DNA from: Nitratireductor aquimarinus
Lineage (GTDB): Bacteria; Pseudomonadota; Alphaproteobacteria; Rhizobiales; Rhizobiaceae
Assembly (NCBI RefSeq): GCF_046773475.1
Contig: NZ_CP177239.1
Span: 1,116,001 to 1,180,000 of the forward strand
DNA: 64,000 nt
Reading direction: 5' to 3'
Below the pieces are notes generated by a model. The model ran no database searches, was not told where the DNA came from, and was given only the letters and a program-made list of their open reading frames with translations. The position numbers were made by a program, and so were the translations under genes. Positions 26,011 to 35,212 of the stretch are shown here, piece by piece (position 1 is the first letter of the stretch; every line of letters starts with the position of its first letter).

Positions 26011-26982
26011 CTACCAGCGCACCAGCACGGCGCCCCAGGTGAATCCGCCGCCCATCGCCTCAAGAAGAACCAGATCGCCCTTCTTGATCTGACCGTTTTC
26101 CACCGCAACGGAAAGCGCCAGCGGCACGGACGCCGCCGAGGTGTTTCCGTGCCTGTCGACGGTGATCACAACCTTCTCCTCGGCAATGCCAAGCTTCTTG
26201 GCGGAGGCGTCGATGATGCGGCGGTTGGCCTGGTGCGGCACGAACCAGTCGATATCGTCGGCAGTGATGCCCGTTTTGGCAAACACGTCTTCGATGACGT
26301 CGGTGATCATGCCAACGGCATGTTTGAACACTTCGCGGCCCTGCATGCGCAGATGCCCCACCGTGCAGGTGGTCGAGGGACCGCCATCCACATAGAGCTT
26401 GTCGCGCTGGCTGCCATCGGAGCGTAAGGATGCGGCGAGAACGCCGCGATCATCCAGAGAGCCCTCGCCTTCCTGTGCTTCCAGAACGACAGCGCCGGCG
26501 CCATCGCCGAAGAGCACGCAGGTGGTGCGGTCGTTCCAGTCAAGAATGCGCGAGAAGGTTTCCGCGCCAATCACCAGCATGCGCTTTGCCTGACCACCGC
26601 GAATGTAGAGATCGGCGGTGGTGATGGCATAGACGAAGCCGCTGCACACGGCCTGCATGTCGAACGCGAAACCGCCGCGCATGCCGAGACGTTCCTGTAT
26701 CTCGACGGCCGTGGCGGGAAACGTGTTGTTGGGGGTCGACGTGGCCAGAATGATCATGTCGATGTCGTCGGCGGTCAGCCCGGCGCTGTCGAGCGCTGCA
26801 CGCGCAGCCGCCTCGCCCAGCGACGCCGTGGTCTCGTCTTCCGAAGCGATATGGCGCTGGCGGATACCCGTGCGCTGCACGATCCACTCGTCAGTCGTGT
26901 CGACGAGCTTCTCGAATTCCGCATTCTTCATGATGCGGCGGGGCAAAGCGGAGCCAATGCCACGCACGACGGATCTAATCAT
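26011..26982 (-). CDS. fabH: Beta-ketoacyl-ACP synthase III
   Basis: 323 residues, ATG 26982 with AGGA upstream. Starts fatty acid synthesis by condensing acetyl-CoA with malonyl-ACP. Catalytic triad is present: Cys in MQAVCSGFVYA, His in WFVPHQANRRI, Asn in GNTSAASVPLAL; the C-terminal GGGFTWG motif is also there. 9 bases after plsX, same operon. Confidence 0.96.
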   Translation of the reverse strand: MIRSVVRGIGSALPRRIMKNAEFEKLVDTTDEWIVQRTGIRQRHIASEDETTASLGEAAARAALDSAGLTADDIDMIILATSTPNNTFPATAVEIQERLGMRGGFAFDMQAVCSGFVYAITTADLYIRGGQAKRMLVIGAETFSRILDWNDRTTCVLFGDGAGAVVLEAQEGEGSLDDRGVLAASLRSDGSQRDKLYVDGGPSTTCTVGHLRMQGREVFKHAVGMITDVIEDVFAKTGITADDIDWFVPHQANRRIIDASAKKLGIAEEKVVITVDRHGNTSAASVPLALSVAVENGQIKKGDLVLLEAMGGGFTWGAVLVRW

Positions 26983-26991
26983 CACAGCGTC

Positions 26992-28047
26992 CTATTCATT
27001 CACGGCTGCAGCGCCGGCGGCCGGAAGCGGCTGGCGGGCGTGATAAAGGTCAAGAGTGGCGCGCGTCTTGTCGAGCAGATGACTGCGCGCCATTTCATAT
27101 CCAAGTTCCACGGCGGCAGAGAAGCCTTCAGCGTCGGCGCCACCATGGCTTTTCACCACGATGCCGTTGAGCCCGAGGAAGACGCCGCCATTGATCTTGC
27201 GCACATCCATCTTTTCGCCGAGGCGCTGGAAAGCGCCGCGTGCAAACAGATAACCGATGCGCGCCATCATGGTGCGTCCCATCGCCTCGCGGAGATAACC
27301 GGCAATCTGACGCGCCGTGCCTTCGGCGGTCTTCAGCGCGATATTGCCGGCGAAACCTTCTGAAACGACCACATCGACCGTGCCCTTGCCGATATCGTCG
27401 CCTTCGACAAAACCTTCATAGCGCATGGATTTGAGTGCGGCCTCGCGCAGCATGCGACCGGCTTCGCGCACTTCTTCCTGACCCTTGATCTCTTCAACGC
27501 CGACATTGAGCAGGCCCACGGTCGGACGCTCCACGTCGAACAGGGCATTGGCCATGGCAGCGCCCAGAATCGCAAAATCGACGAGCTGCTGGGCGTCTGC
27601 GCCAATGGTCGCGCCCACATCCAGCACGATGCTCTCGCTGCGCATGGTCGGCCAGATGGCCGCAATGGCGGGGCGTTCGATATCGGCCATGGTGCGCAGG
27701 CAGAATTTCGACATGGCCATCAGCGCGCCGGTATTGCCGGCGGAAACGCAGGCATCCGCATCGCCATTCTTCACCGCTTCGATGGCCTTCCACATGGAAG
27801 ACTTCCAGCGGCCCTGGCGCAGTGCCTGGCTGGGCTTGTCGTCCATCCGCACCGCGACTTCGCAATGGGTGAACTCGCTCACATCGCGAAGGCCCGGCAG
27901 CGCATCAAGCACCGGAACAACGGCGTCTTCACGACCGTATACAAGAAAGCGGGCGTCGGGACGCCGCTCGATGACCTTGGTCAGGCCACGCAGCGTGACC
28001 TCGGGACCATGATCCCCACCCATCGCGTCAATCGAAATGCGTACCAC
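26992..28047 (-). CDS. plsX: Phosphate acyltransferase
   Basis: 351 residues from GTG 28047 (TTGAGGC upstream). N-terminal ISIDAMGGDHGP is diagnostic. Converts acyl-ACP to acyl-phosphate for phosphatidic acid synthesis. Other family blocks: SAGNTGALMA, LDVGAT, and GVFLGLNGIVVKSHGGADAEGF. Followed by fabH, preceded by the DUF177 gene 110 bases upstream. Confidence 0.96.
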   Translation of the reverse strand: MVRISIDAMGGDHGPEVTLRGLTKVIERRPDARFLVYGREDAVVPVLDALPGLRDVSEFTHCEVAVRMDDKPSQALRQGRWKSSMWKAIEAVKNGDADACVSAGNTGALMAMSKFCLRTMADIERPAIAAIWPTMRSESIVLDVGATIGADAQQLVDFAILGAAMANALFDVERPTVGLLNVGVEEIKGQEEVREAGRMLREAALKSMRYEGFVEGDDIGKGTVDVVVSEGFAGNIALKTAEGTARQIAGYLREAMGRTMMARIGYLFARGAFQRLGEKMDVRKINGGVFLGLNGIVVKSHGGADAEGFSAAVELGYEMARSHLLDKTRATLDLYHARQPLPAAGAAAVNE

Positions 28048-28157
28048 GCGTGATTTGCCTCAAACGTTGATCGGTCGCCGGCATCGGCTCAAATGTGCGG
28101 CGAAAATAGCGCTTTTGACCGGTGGCACAACCTTGTTTCGCCCATCGGTCACGCAAT

Positions 28158-28709
28158 TCAGCTTTTTTGCCCGAGCTTGCGCAGGCCTTCATAGAGTGGC
28201 CCGGCCTCTTTCGGTGCATCATCGCCTGCATCGGGAGCGTCAATAACAGCCCCGGGCTTGCGCGGATAGGGGTCAATGCCAAGCGCGAAGAATTCCTCGG
28301 CCAGCGCGCCCACATCAATGATGCTGCCCTGGAAGGGTTCGGGCATGTCCGGCCCCTCCGCATCGAGCACGAACTCGCCGCCATCAATGTCGTTGCGGGC
28401 GAGCCGGGAGCCCTCGGGCACCAGCGTTGCCGAAACCTCTTCCTCGATGTGAGTCGTCACCGGCTCCAGCGTGACCACGCAGGACTGCGTGATATCAGCT
28501 TCCACCTTTCCGATAATCCGCACGCCATCGGCCTTCCAGGGGCGAACGGTCATTGCGGCGACATAACGCTCAACGGAAAGAAGGTCGTGTTCGGCAGCCA
28601 GCGCGCGGCGCTGGTTCTCATCGGCGTTGATCTCAACCGGCATGCCCTTGCGCGGCAGACGGTGGACATTCACCTCGAATGAAACCGGGGATTTCCTGGT
28701 GGCGGACAT
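28158..28709 (-). CDS. DUF177 (YceD-like) protein
   Basis: 183 residues, ATG 28709 with AGGGAG upstream. Contains the YceD/DUF177 block ADITQSCVVTLEPVTTHIEEEV and acidic C-terminal strand GGEFVLDAEGPDMPEPFQGSIIDVGALAEEFFALGIDPYPRKPGA split across the usual region. E. coli YceD is implicated in 23S rRNA maturation; whether this applies here is inferred. Precedes plsX and follows the chaperone gene with a 3-base gap, giving one operon. Confidence 0.88.
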   Translation of the reverse strand: MSATRKSPVSFEVNVHRLPRKGMPVEINADENQRRALAAEHDLLSVERYVAAMTVRPWKADGVRIIGKVEADITQSCVVTLEPVTTHIEEEVSATLVPEGSRLARNDIDGGEFVLDAEGPDMPEPFQGSIIDVGALAEEFFALGIDPYPRKPGAVIDAPDAGDDAPKEAGPLYEGLRKLGQKS

Positions 28710-28712
28710 GGT

Positions 28713-29261
28713 TCAGATCTCCCTTTGTGCGTCAGGGAATGAAATTTCGGCGGCGATCAGCTTTTCCACCGGCTGCGCATCGAGCGCATCGGCGGCTTCC
28801 ACCGCATAATCGGCAAGTGGGCGCGCGCCCTGCCAGTTTTCAACATCCGGGCGGATGTTGCGCTGCATGGCGGCTGCCAGCGCCTCGACATCGCCTGCAT
28901 CAAGCGCGTCGCCATAGGCAGCAGCGCGGCCATAGAACATGCGCGCCAGCTTCTTGATGCGCTTGGGCACGCCCAGATCACCGATTCCCAGTTCGCGAAT
29001 CGCATATTCGACATCGCTGAAAAAGAGATCGGTCAGCTCCTGGGCCGTCTCGCGGACCTTGGGGTCCTCTTCGTTGCGAACGCGGCGCAAAACGAGGATC
29101 ATGTGCAGCGCAATCATCTCGAAACGGCCAAGTGGCGTGTCCGGCGCTTCCCACTTTGCGTAAAAGACGGGCTGCCGCGAGGCCGCCACGATTCGTTCAT
29201 ACAAGCCGTCAATGACGGTGAGGCGCGAACGCTGCCCAAAGCCAAACAGCTTCTTGAACAT
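28713..29261 (-). CDS. Ubiquinol-cytochrome c chaperone (CBP3/UQCC1 domain)
   Basis: 182 residues, start MFKKLFGFGQRSRLTVIDGLYERIV at ATG 29261 (GGGAGGG upstream). Family core visible: FYAKWEAPDTPLGRFEMIALHMILVLRR and FFSDVEYAIRELGIGDLGVPKRIKKLARMFYGRA. The mitochondrial homologue Cbp3 is needed for cytochrome bc1 assembly; a similar role at the inner membrane is likely. Divergent from the BamE-like gene, as in many alphaproteobacteria. Confidence 0.9.
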   Translation of the reverse strand: MFKKLFGFGQRSRLTVIDGLYERIVAASRQPVFYAKWEAPDTPLGRFEMIALHMILVLRRVRNEEDPKVRETAQELTDLFFSDVEYAIRELGIGDLGVPKRIKKLARMFYGRAAAYGDALDAGDVEALAAAMQRNIRPDVENWQGARPLADYAVEAADALDAQPVEKLIAAEISFPDAQREI

Positions 29262-29386
29262 GGGAATTGCCCTCCCTCGGGGCTGGTTTGGGACAGGATC
29301 AGGTTGCATCGGCGCTTAAGCTGGTTTACCCGTTTTGCCGGCGGGAACAAGGGCTTTCGATTGAAAGCCTTGGCGCCGGGGACGCT

Positions 29387-29908
29387 ATGGAGATGTCGTT
29401 GCAGGTGAAAAAAATCAACAGCTATCCTGTCGGACGCACAATTTTGGCGGCCGGGATCGTGGGTTCGGCGGCTGTGCTGTCCGGCTGTAATGTCGCCAAC
29501 ACGCTCAATGCGCGCGAAACGTTGACGCAGGGCTATGTGATCGACCAGCAGGCACTCGAACTCGTGCCGGTGGGTTCCAGCCGCGAGCAGGTTCTCCTGG
29601 CGCTTGGTTCGCCCTCCACCACGGCGACCTTCGACAACGAGGCCTTCTACTATATTTCCCAGAAGCGCGTTCGCGGCGCAGCCTTCATGCGCGCACGCCT
29701 TGTGGAGCAGCAGGTTCTCGCCGTCTATTTCGGCGATGATGAGCGCGTTTCGAAGATCGCCCATTACGGAATGGAAGACGGCAGGGTCTTCGACTTCATT
29801 TCGCGCACCACGCCGACCGGCGGCAAGGAACAGACCTTCATCGGCCAGATTCTCGCCGGCGCATCGAAGGGCGGGCCACCTGCAGGCATGTTCGGCGGCG
29901 GCGGCTGA
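29387..29908 (+). CDS. bamE: Outer membrane assembly lipoprotein (BamE/SmpA/OmlA)
   Basis: 173 residues from ATG 29387 (a second ATG lies at 29393). Lipoprotein signal ILAAGIVGSAAVLSGCN, then the SmpA/OmlA domain: VIDQQALELVPVGSSREQVLLALGSPSTTATFDNEAFYYISQ. Small subunit of the BAM complex that inserts outer-membrane proteins. Gly-rich C-terminus (AGMFGGGG). Divergent from the chaperone gene. Confidence 0.9.
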   Translation: MEMSLQVKKINSYPVGRTILAAGIVGSAAVLSGCNVANTLNARETLTQGYVIDQQALELVPVGSSREQVLLALGSPSTTATFDNEAFYYISQKRVRGAAFMRARLVEQQVLAVYFGDDERVSKIAHYGMEDGRVFDFISRTTPTGGKEQTFIGQILAGASKGGPPAGMFGGGG

Positions 29909-29928
29909 TCCGAACCCGGTTTCAAACG

Positions 29929-29967
29929 AAAAGCCCGCAGGCGTTGCCTGCGGGCTTTTTCTTTGCC
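29929..29967. terminator. Terminator between bamE and hppA
   Basis: AAAAGCCCGCAGGC-gtt-GCCTGCGGGCTTTTT, 12-bp stem with A and T runs on both sides, so it can act on both strands. A second 9-bp hairpin (29993-30001 with 30010-30018) lies between it and the hppA stop. Confidence 0.9.
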
Positions 29968-30034
29968 GGGATCTCACATTCAAAGACCTCGCCTCGCCGC
30001 CCTTTGAGAGGCGGCGAGGACGGAGCGCGCCCTG

Positions 30035-32167
30035 TCAGTGCGCCAGAACGGCCAGCAGAAGAAGCGCGATGATGTTGGTGATCTTGATCATCGGGTTCAC
30101 GGCCGGGCCTGCGGTGTCCTTGTAGGGATCACCCACCGTATCGCCGGTAACCGACGCCTTGTGCGCCTCCGAGCCCTTTTCATGCTTCACGCCATCGGCG
30201 TCCACGAAACCGTCCTCGAAGGATTTCTTGGCATTGTCCCAGGCACCGCCGCCGGCGGTCATGGAAATCGCCACGAAGAGACCGGTCACGATCACGCCCA
30301 GAAGCATTGCGCCCAACGCCGAGAAGGCCTCGTTCTTGCCGGCAATCGCATAGACCACGGCGAATGCGACAAGCGGCGAAAGCACCGGCAGGAGCGAAGG
30401 AATGATCATTTCCTTGATCGCCGCCTTGGTCAGAAGGTCAACCGCCCGGCCATAATCGGGCTTCTCCCTGCCTTCCATGATGCCCGGCTTCTCGCGGAAC
30501 TGCCGGCGCACCTCCTGTACGATCGCGCCCCCTGCCCGGCCAACGGCCGTCATGGAGAGGCCACCGAACAGGAATGGCAGCAGACCGCCAAACAGAAGGC
30601 CGACCACCACATATGGATTGGAGAGCGAGAAATCGACGGTAACGCCTTCAAAGAAGGTGCCCGGCTCCGCATTGGCCGCGAAGAATTTGAGATCCTCCGT
30701 ATAGGCCGCGAACAGAACCAGAGCGCCGAGACCCGCCGAACCGATGGCATAGCCCTTGGTCACCGCCTTGGTCGTGTTGCCCACCGCGTCGAGCGCATCG
30801 GTCGTCTGACGCACTTCGCTTGGCAGATCCGCCATTTCGGCAATGCCGCCGGCATTGTCCGTCACCGGGCCGAACGCGTCGAGCGCCACCACCATGCCGG
30901 CCAGCGCCAGCATCGTCGTCACCGCGATGGCGATGCCGAACAGGCCCGCCAGATTGAACGACAGGATGATGCCGGCAATGATGACGATGGCCGGCAGCGC
31001 CGTCGCCTCAAGCGAGACGGCGAGGCCCTGAATGACATTGGTGCCGTGCCCGGTCACCGACGCCTGGCTGATGGAGCGGACCGGCCGATAGCCGACGCCC
31101 GTATAATATTCGGTGATCCAGATGATGAGGCCGGTCACACCGAGCCCCACCACGCCGCACCAGAAGAGCGATGCGCCGGTGAACTCCGATCCATTGCTGG
31201 CCGAGAACGCGGTCGAGCCGCCAAGCCAGCCCCAGATGATGATCGCAAGCGCCACGACCGACAGACCGGCAGTGGCCCAGAAGCCCTTGTAAAGCGCGCC
31301 CATGATGGAATTGTTGGAACCAAGCTTCACGAAGAAGGTGCCGATGATCGAGGTAACGACACAGGCAGCGCCAATCACCAGCGGGAAGAGCATCAGCGTC
31401 AGCGCCGTCTCGCCCGTAAAGAAGATCGAGGCAAGCACCATGGTGGCCACGACCGTCACCACATAGGTTTCGAACAGATCGGCGGCCATGCCGGCGCAGT
31501 CACCGACATTGTCGCCCACATTGTCGGCGATGGTGGCCGGGTTGCGCGGATCATCTTCGGGAATGCCCGCCTCCACCTTGCCCACGAGATCGCCGCCGAC
31601 ATCTGCCCCCTTGGTGAAGATGCCGCCGCCGAGACGCGCGAAAATGGAGATCAGCGACGCGCCGAAACCGAGCGCGACCATAGCGTCGATGACGATGCGG
31701 TCCGTCGGTGCGTGACCGAGCGGGCCGGTGAGTATCCAGAAATAGACTGACACGCCGAGCAGTGCGAGACCGGCGACCAGAAGGCCGGTGATCGCGCCCG
31801 ACTTGAAGGCGATGTCGAGGCCGGCTGCGAGGCTGTTGGATGCGGCCTGCGCCGTGCGCACATTGGCGCGCACCGAAACATGCATGCCGATGAAGCCTGC
31901 GGCGGCGGAAAGAACCGCACCGATGAGGAAGCCGATGGCCGCCACGCCGGTGAGCAGCCACCATGCGAGAATGAAGACCACGACGCCAACAATGGCGACG
32001 GTGGTGTACTGCCTTGTCAAATAAGCCTGCGCCCCCTCACGGATGGCGCCGGCGATTTCCTGCATGCGTGCATTGCCCTGGTCGGCGGCCAGCACCGACC
32101 GGGTTGCCCAAATGGCATAGAGTACGGAAAGCACGCCGCAGGCGATGACCACGAAAAGCATGTTCAT
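30035..32167 (-). CDS. hppA: Membrane proton-translocating pyrophosphatase (K+-independent)
   Basis: 710 residues from ATG 32167 (alternative ATG 32161), about 16 TM helices. Hydrolyses cytoplasmic pyrophosphate and pumps H+. Substrate motif region GGIFTKGADVGGDLVGKVEAGIPEDDPRNPATIADNVGDNVGDCAGMAADLFE is present in full. The GNTTKA motif has Lys where K+-dependent enzymes have Ala, so this is the K+-insensitive class. It is transcribed alone or with the MFS gene upstream; the 210-base gap upstream holds its promoter region. Confidence 0.95.
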   Translation of the reverse strand: MNMLFVVIACGVLSVLYAIWATRSVLAADQGNARMQEIAGAIREGAQAYLTRQYTTVAIVGVVVFILAWWLLTGVAAIGFLIGAVLSAAAGFIGMHVSVRANVRTAQAASNSLAAGLDIAFKSGAITGLLVAGLALLGVSVYFWILTGPLGHAPTDRIVIDAMVALGFGASLISIFARLGGGIFTKGADVGGDLVGKVEAGIPEDDPRNPATIADNVGDNVGDCAGMAADLFETYVVTVVATMVLASIFFTGETALTLMLFPLVIGAACVVTSIIGTFFVKLGSNNSIMGALYKGFWATAGLSVVALAIIIWGWLGGSTAFSASNGSEFTGASLFWCGVVGLGVTGLIIWITEYYTGVGYRPVRSISQASVTGHGTNVIQGLAVSLEATALPAIVIIAGIILSFNLAGLFGIAIAVTTMLALAGMVVALDAFGPVTDNAGGIAEMADLPSEVRQTTDALDAVGNTTKAVTKGYAIGSAGLGALVLFAAYTEDLKFFAANAEPGTFFEGVTVDFSLSNPYVVVGLLFGGLLPFLFGGLSMTAVGRAGGAIVQEVRRQFREKPGIMEGREKPDYGRAVDLLTKAAIKEMIIPSLLPVLSPLVAFAVVYAIAGKNEAFSALGAMLLGVIVTGLFVAISMTAGGGAWDNAKKSFEDGFVDADGVKHEKGSEAHKASVTGDTVGDPYKDTAGPAVNPMIKITNIIALLLLAVLAH

Positions 32168-32377
32168 TGCCAATCTATCCCTTGATTTCGACCCGCAGTT
32201 GGAACCCCCTCCCGGGTCATGCTGGAAAGGCCGGCGGCATTTGCGCCCTCTCCGGCCCAATCCGCGCAGCTTGGTCGAAGCCGTGACGCACCGTCAAGGT
32301 TGTGCTGGGATAAATTGTCACACCTCCCGGAAAGACCAGATGCTTTCCAGGAGATGTCAGCGCCGGGTGAAGCGGCC

Positions 32378-33595
32378 TCAGGCGGCCTGCTTCGTGCGCT
32401 TGCTCATAGCCAGAATGCCAAGAGCCACAAGGCATGTGGCCGCAACCGGGATAACGATCCAGGCAAGCATGTTCCAGCCGAAGGCGTTGTAGATCTGGCC
32501 CGACATCAGGGAGGCGAAAGCAGTGGTGGAGAACAGGATGAAGTCGTGCACACCCTGCACGCTGCTCTTCTCCGACGAGCGGTAGCACTCGGCAACCATG
32601 GCGGTCGCGCCGATGAAACCGAAGTTCCAGCCGATGCCCAGCAGGATCAAGGCCGTCCAGAACTGCCACAGCTCAATGCCCGAAAGCGCGACGATGGCGC
32701 AGCCGATAAGCGTGACGAGACCCGTCGCGACAATGGTTTCCTTGCCGAATCGGGCGATCAGCCGGCCGGTGATGAAGCTCGGCGCGAACATCGCCATGAC
32801 GTGCCAGGAAATGCCCAGCGTTGCCTCGTCCGGCGTGAAGCCGCAGCCAACCATGGCCAGCGGCGCGCCGGTCATGACGAAGCTCATCAGCGCGTAGGAA
32901 GCCACGCCGCAGAACAGCGAGACCAGGAAGCGCGGCTGCAACAGGATCTGCGCCAGCGGCCTTGCCGGTTCATGATCGTCAAGCGTTGCCGAGGGCGCTT
33001 CCTTGGGGAGACGCAGGAAAGACAGGATGACCGTGCCTAAAAGACCAAGACCGATCAGCGCGGCAAACGCGCCCGCGAACATGATCGGCGCGAACAGGTC
33101 GCGCGTGTAGATGACGGTCTGCGGTCCGATGATCGCGGCAAACACACCGCCGCCCAGCACCCAGGAAATGGCGCGCGGCTTGAAATCGGCCGGCGCATTG
33201 TCTGCGGCTGCAAAGCGGTATTGCTGCAGGAAGGCGTTGCCGACGCCGACAAGCATCAAGCCGAAGGCAAAGAGCCAGAAACTGCTCTGGAAGAGCGCGC
33301 TCGCCGCGACGAAACCGCCACAGGCGGTGACAAGACCGCCGGCCATGAAGCCATTGCGGCGACCGACGGCGCGCATCAGCGCTGCGGCGGGAAGCGCGCC
33401 AAGCGCGATGCCGACATTGAAGCCGGTGACGGGCGCGGTTGCGAGCGACTTGTCGCTGCCAAGGAGATAGAAGCCCGCGAGGCCGCCCATGGAAATGGCG
33501 ATCGGGGCAGCGGAGCCGACGATGGCCTGGGCGGAAGCGAGGATTAATGCAGTGCGTTTCGCCTCACGGTACAGGTCATCGCGCGTTCCAGTCAT
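32378..33595 (-). CDS. MFS transporter
   Basis: 405 residues with twelve predicted TM helices and a central cytoplasmic loop (FLRLPKEAPSATLDDHEPARPL, about 195-220). Motif A-like segment MRAVGRRNGFM after TM2. Start ATG 33595 overlaps the nusB stop by 4 bases (ATGA), so it is cotranscribed with the riboflavin/nusB operon; a role in moving riboflavin or a related compound is only a guess from position. Confidence 0.87.
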   Translation of the reverse strand: MTGTRDDLYREAKRTALILASAQAIVGSAAPIAISMGGLAGFYLLGSDKSLATAPVTGFNVGIALGALPAAALMRAVGRRNGFMAGGLVTACGGFVAASALFQSSFWLFAFGLMLVGVGNAFLQQYRFAAADNAPADFKPRAISWVLGGGVFAAIIGPQTVIYTRDLFAPIMFAGAFAALIGLGLLGTVILSFLRLPKEAPSATLDDHEPARPLAQILLQPRFLVSLFCGVASYALMSFVMTGAPLAMVGCGFTPDEATLGISWHVMAMFAPSFITGRLIARFGKETIVATGLVTLIGCAIVALSGIELWQFWTALILLGIGWNFGFIGATAMVAECYRSSEKSSVQGVHDFILFSTTAFASLMSGQIYNAFGWNMLAWIVIPVAATCLVALGILAMSKRTKQAA

Positions 33596-34083
33596 TCCTT
33601 GTCTTTCCCCCTGCCCTCATCACGGCTGCGCCGGGCGACCCGGTCGAGCACGGCATTGACGAGCTTGGGCTCGTCCTCGGTGTAGAACGCCTTGGCGATG
33701 TCCACATATTCGGAAACGATTACCGCGACCGGCACATCCCGGCGGCGCGTCAGCTCGAACACGCCGGCGCGCAGGATGGCGCGCAGGGTCGAATCGAGCC
33801 GCGACAGCGGCCAGTCTTCGGTCAGCGATTTGCGGATCACCGGGTCGATGGTCTTCTGGTCTTCCACGACGCCGGCCAGAATGGCGCGGAACCACTGCGG
33901 ATCGGCATCGCGATAAAGCTCGCCGTCGATCTCCTTGCCGAGCCGGAAAAGCTCGTACTCAGCGGTGGTTTCCAGAAGGCCGGTGCCGGCCACATCCATC
34001 TGGTAAAGCGCCTGAACGGCGGCCAGCCGTGCGGCGCCGCGTTTGTTGGCCGGGCGAAAGCCGTCTGCGGTCGGTACGGTCAC
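33592..34083 (-). CDS. nusB: Transcription antitermination factor NusB
   Basis: 163 residues from GTG 34083, placed 1 base after the ribH stop with GGGAG at the right distance; the longer TTG start (34113) is inside ribH. All-helical family core: KRGAARLAAVQALYQMDV, SRLDSTLRAILRAGVFELT and VIVSEYVDIAKAFYTEDEPKLVNAVLD. Binds boxA RNA with NusE for rRNA antitermination. Operon ribD-ribE-ribH-nusB. Confidence 0.95.
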   Translation of the reverse strand: MTVPTADGFRPANKRGAARLAAVQALYQMDVAGTGLLETTAEYELFRLGKEIDGELYRDADPQWFRAILAGVVEDQKTIDPVIRKSLTEDWPLSRLDSTLRAILRAGVFELTRRRDVPVAVIVSEYVDIAKAFYTEDEPKLVNAVLDRVARRSRDEGRGKDKE

Positions 34084-34084
34084 A

Positions 34085-34552
34085 TCAAGCTCCCAGGCGC
34101 TGTTTGAGCGCAATCATCGTCAGTGCCGCTTCGGCGGCGAAATGTCCCTTGCCCATGCTCTCGCCGCTGGTGCCTTCGCTCTGTTCGATGCGGGCCAGAG
34201 CCTGCGCTTCGTTCTCGACGGTCAGGATACCATTGCCGATGGCAAGGTTCTGCTGCACCGAAAGGTCCATCAGCGCACGGCTCGACTCGTTGGCCACTAC
34301 GTCAAAATGATAAGTCTCACCACGGATGACGCAGCCAAGCGCCACATAGCCGTGATAGACAGGGCCACCATTGCCGGACGCGGCAAAGGCGATTGCAGCC
34401 GGCACTTCAAGCGCGCCAGGCACAGTCACCACATCATAGTCGGCACCGGCTGCCTCAAGCGCGGCTTTCGCGCCTTCCAGCAGGCCATCGGCCAGGTGGT
34501 CGTAAAAACGGGCTTCGACGATCAGCAGCCTCAGGGGGCGCGCATCGGCCAT
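34085..34552 (-). CDS. ribH: 6,7-dimethyl-8-ribityllumazine synthase
   Basis: 155 residues from ATG 34552 (GGAG seven bases upstream; the ATG at 34558 is too close). Penultimate riboflavin step. Motifs: LLIVEARFYDHLADGLLEGA, VPGALEVPAAI, GCVIRGETYHFDVVANE (catalytic His) and AIGNGILTVENEAQA. Forms pentamers/decamers. Confidence 0.96.
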   Translation of the reverse strand: MADARPLRLLIVEARFYDHLADGLLEGAKAALEAAGADYDVVTVPGALEVPAAIAFAASGNGGPVYHGYVALGCVIRGETYHFDVVANESSRALMDLSVQQNLAIGNGILTVENEAQALARIEQSEGTSGESMGKGHFAAEAALTMIALKQRLGA

Positions 34553-34597
34553 GGTCATTCTCCGCACGGCAAACAATTCAGAAAGAGAAGCGCTGCC

Positions 34598-35212
34598 TTA
34601 AGCCTCTTTGGCGGCATCCGCAAGACGTGCGGCGTAACGCGCCATCGTATCGACCTCGATATTCACCCGGTCGCCCACCGCGCGCTGCCCCCAGGTGGTG
34701 ACCCCAAGCGAGTGATGAATGAGGAGAACATCGAACCGAACACCCTCGACACGGTTGACCGTGAGGGATGTGCCGTCCAGCGCCACCGAGCCTTTCGGCG
34801 CGATGAATTTGGCAAGCTCTTTCGGCGCTTCGAGCACGAAACGGACCGCTTCCCCCTCATCCCGGCGCTCGACGATTTCGGCCATGCCGTCCACATGGCC
34901 CGAGACAATATGTCCGCCCAGCTCGTCGCCGACCTTGAGCGCGCGCTCCAGATTGATGCGCTGGCCGGACTGCCAGCCGGAAACCGTGGTCAGCCGCAGC
35001 GCCTCTTCCCAGGCTTCCACCTCGAACCAGCGGGTGTTCGCGCCCTCTTCAGGCAGTTTCACCACGGTGAGGCAGACACCCGAACAGGCGATGGACGCAC
35101 CGATGTCGATGGTCGCCGGATCGTAATTCGTCTCGATGCGCAGGAGCACGCCCTCATCACGCGGGGTGACCGATTGCACGGTGCCGATATCAGTGACAAT
35201 GCCGGTGAACAT
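34598..35212 (-). CDS. ribE: Riboflavin synthase alpha chain
   Basis: 204 residues, two homologous lumazine-binding barrels: MFTGIVTDIGTV at the N-terminus with SIACSGVCLTVV (about 35-50), and GGHIVSGHVDG opening the second with VALDGTSLTVN. Converts two ribityllumazines to riboflavin. Start ATG 35212 shares one base with the ribD stop (TGATG). Confidence 0.96.
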   Translation of the reverse strand: MFTGIVTDIGTVQSVTPRDEGVLLRIETNYDPATIDIGASIACSGVCLTVVKLPEEGANTRWFEVEAWEEALRLTTVSGWQSGQRINLERALKVGDELGGHIVSGHVDGMAEIVERRDEGEAVRFVLEAPKELAKFIAPKGSVALDGTSLTVNRVEGVRFDVLLIHHSLGVTTWGQRAVGDRVNIEVDTMARYAARLADAAKEA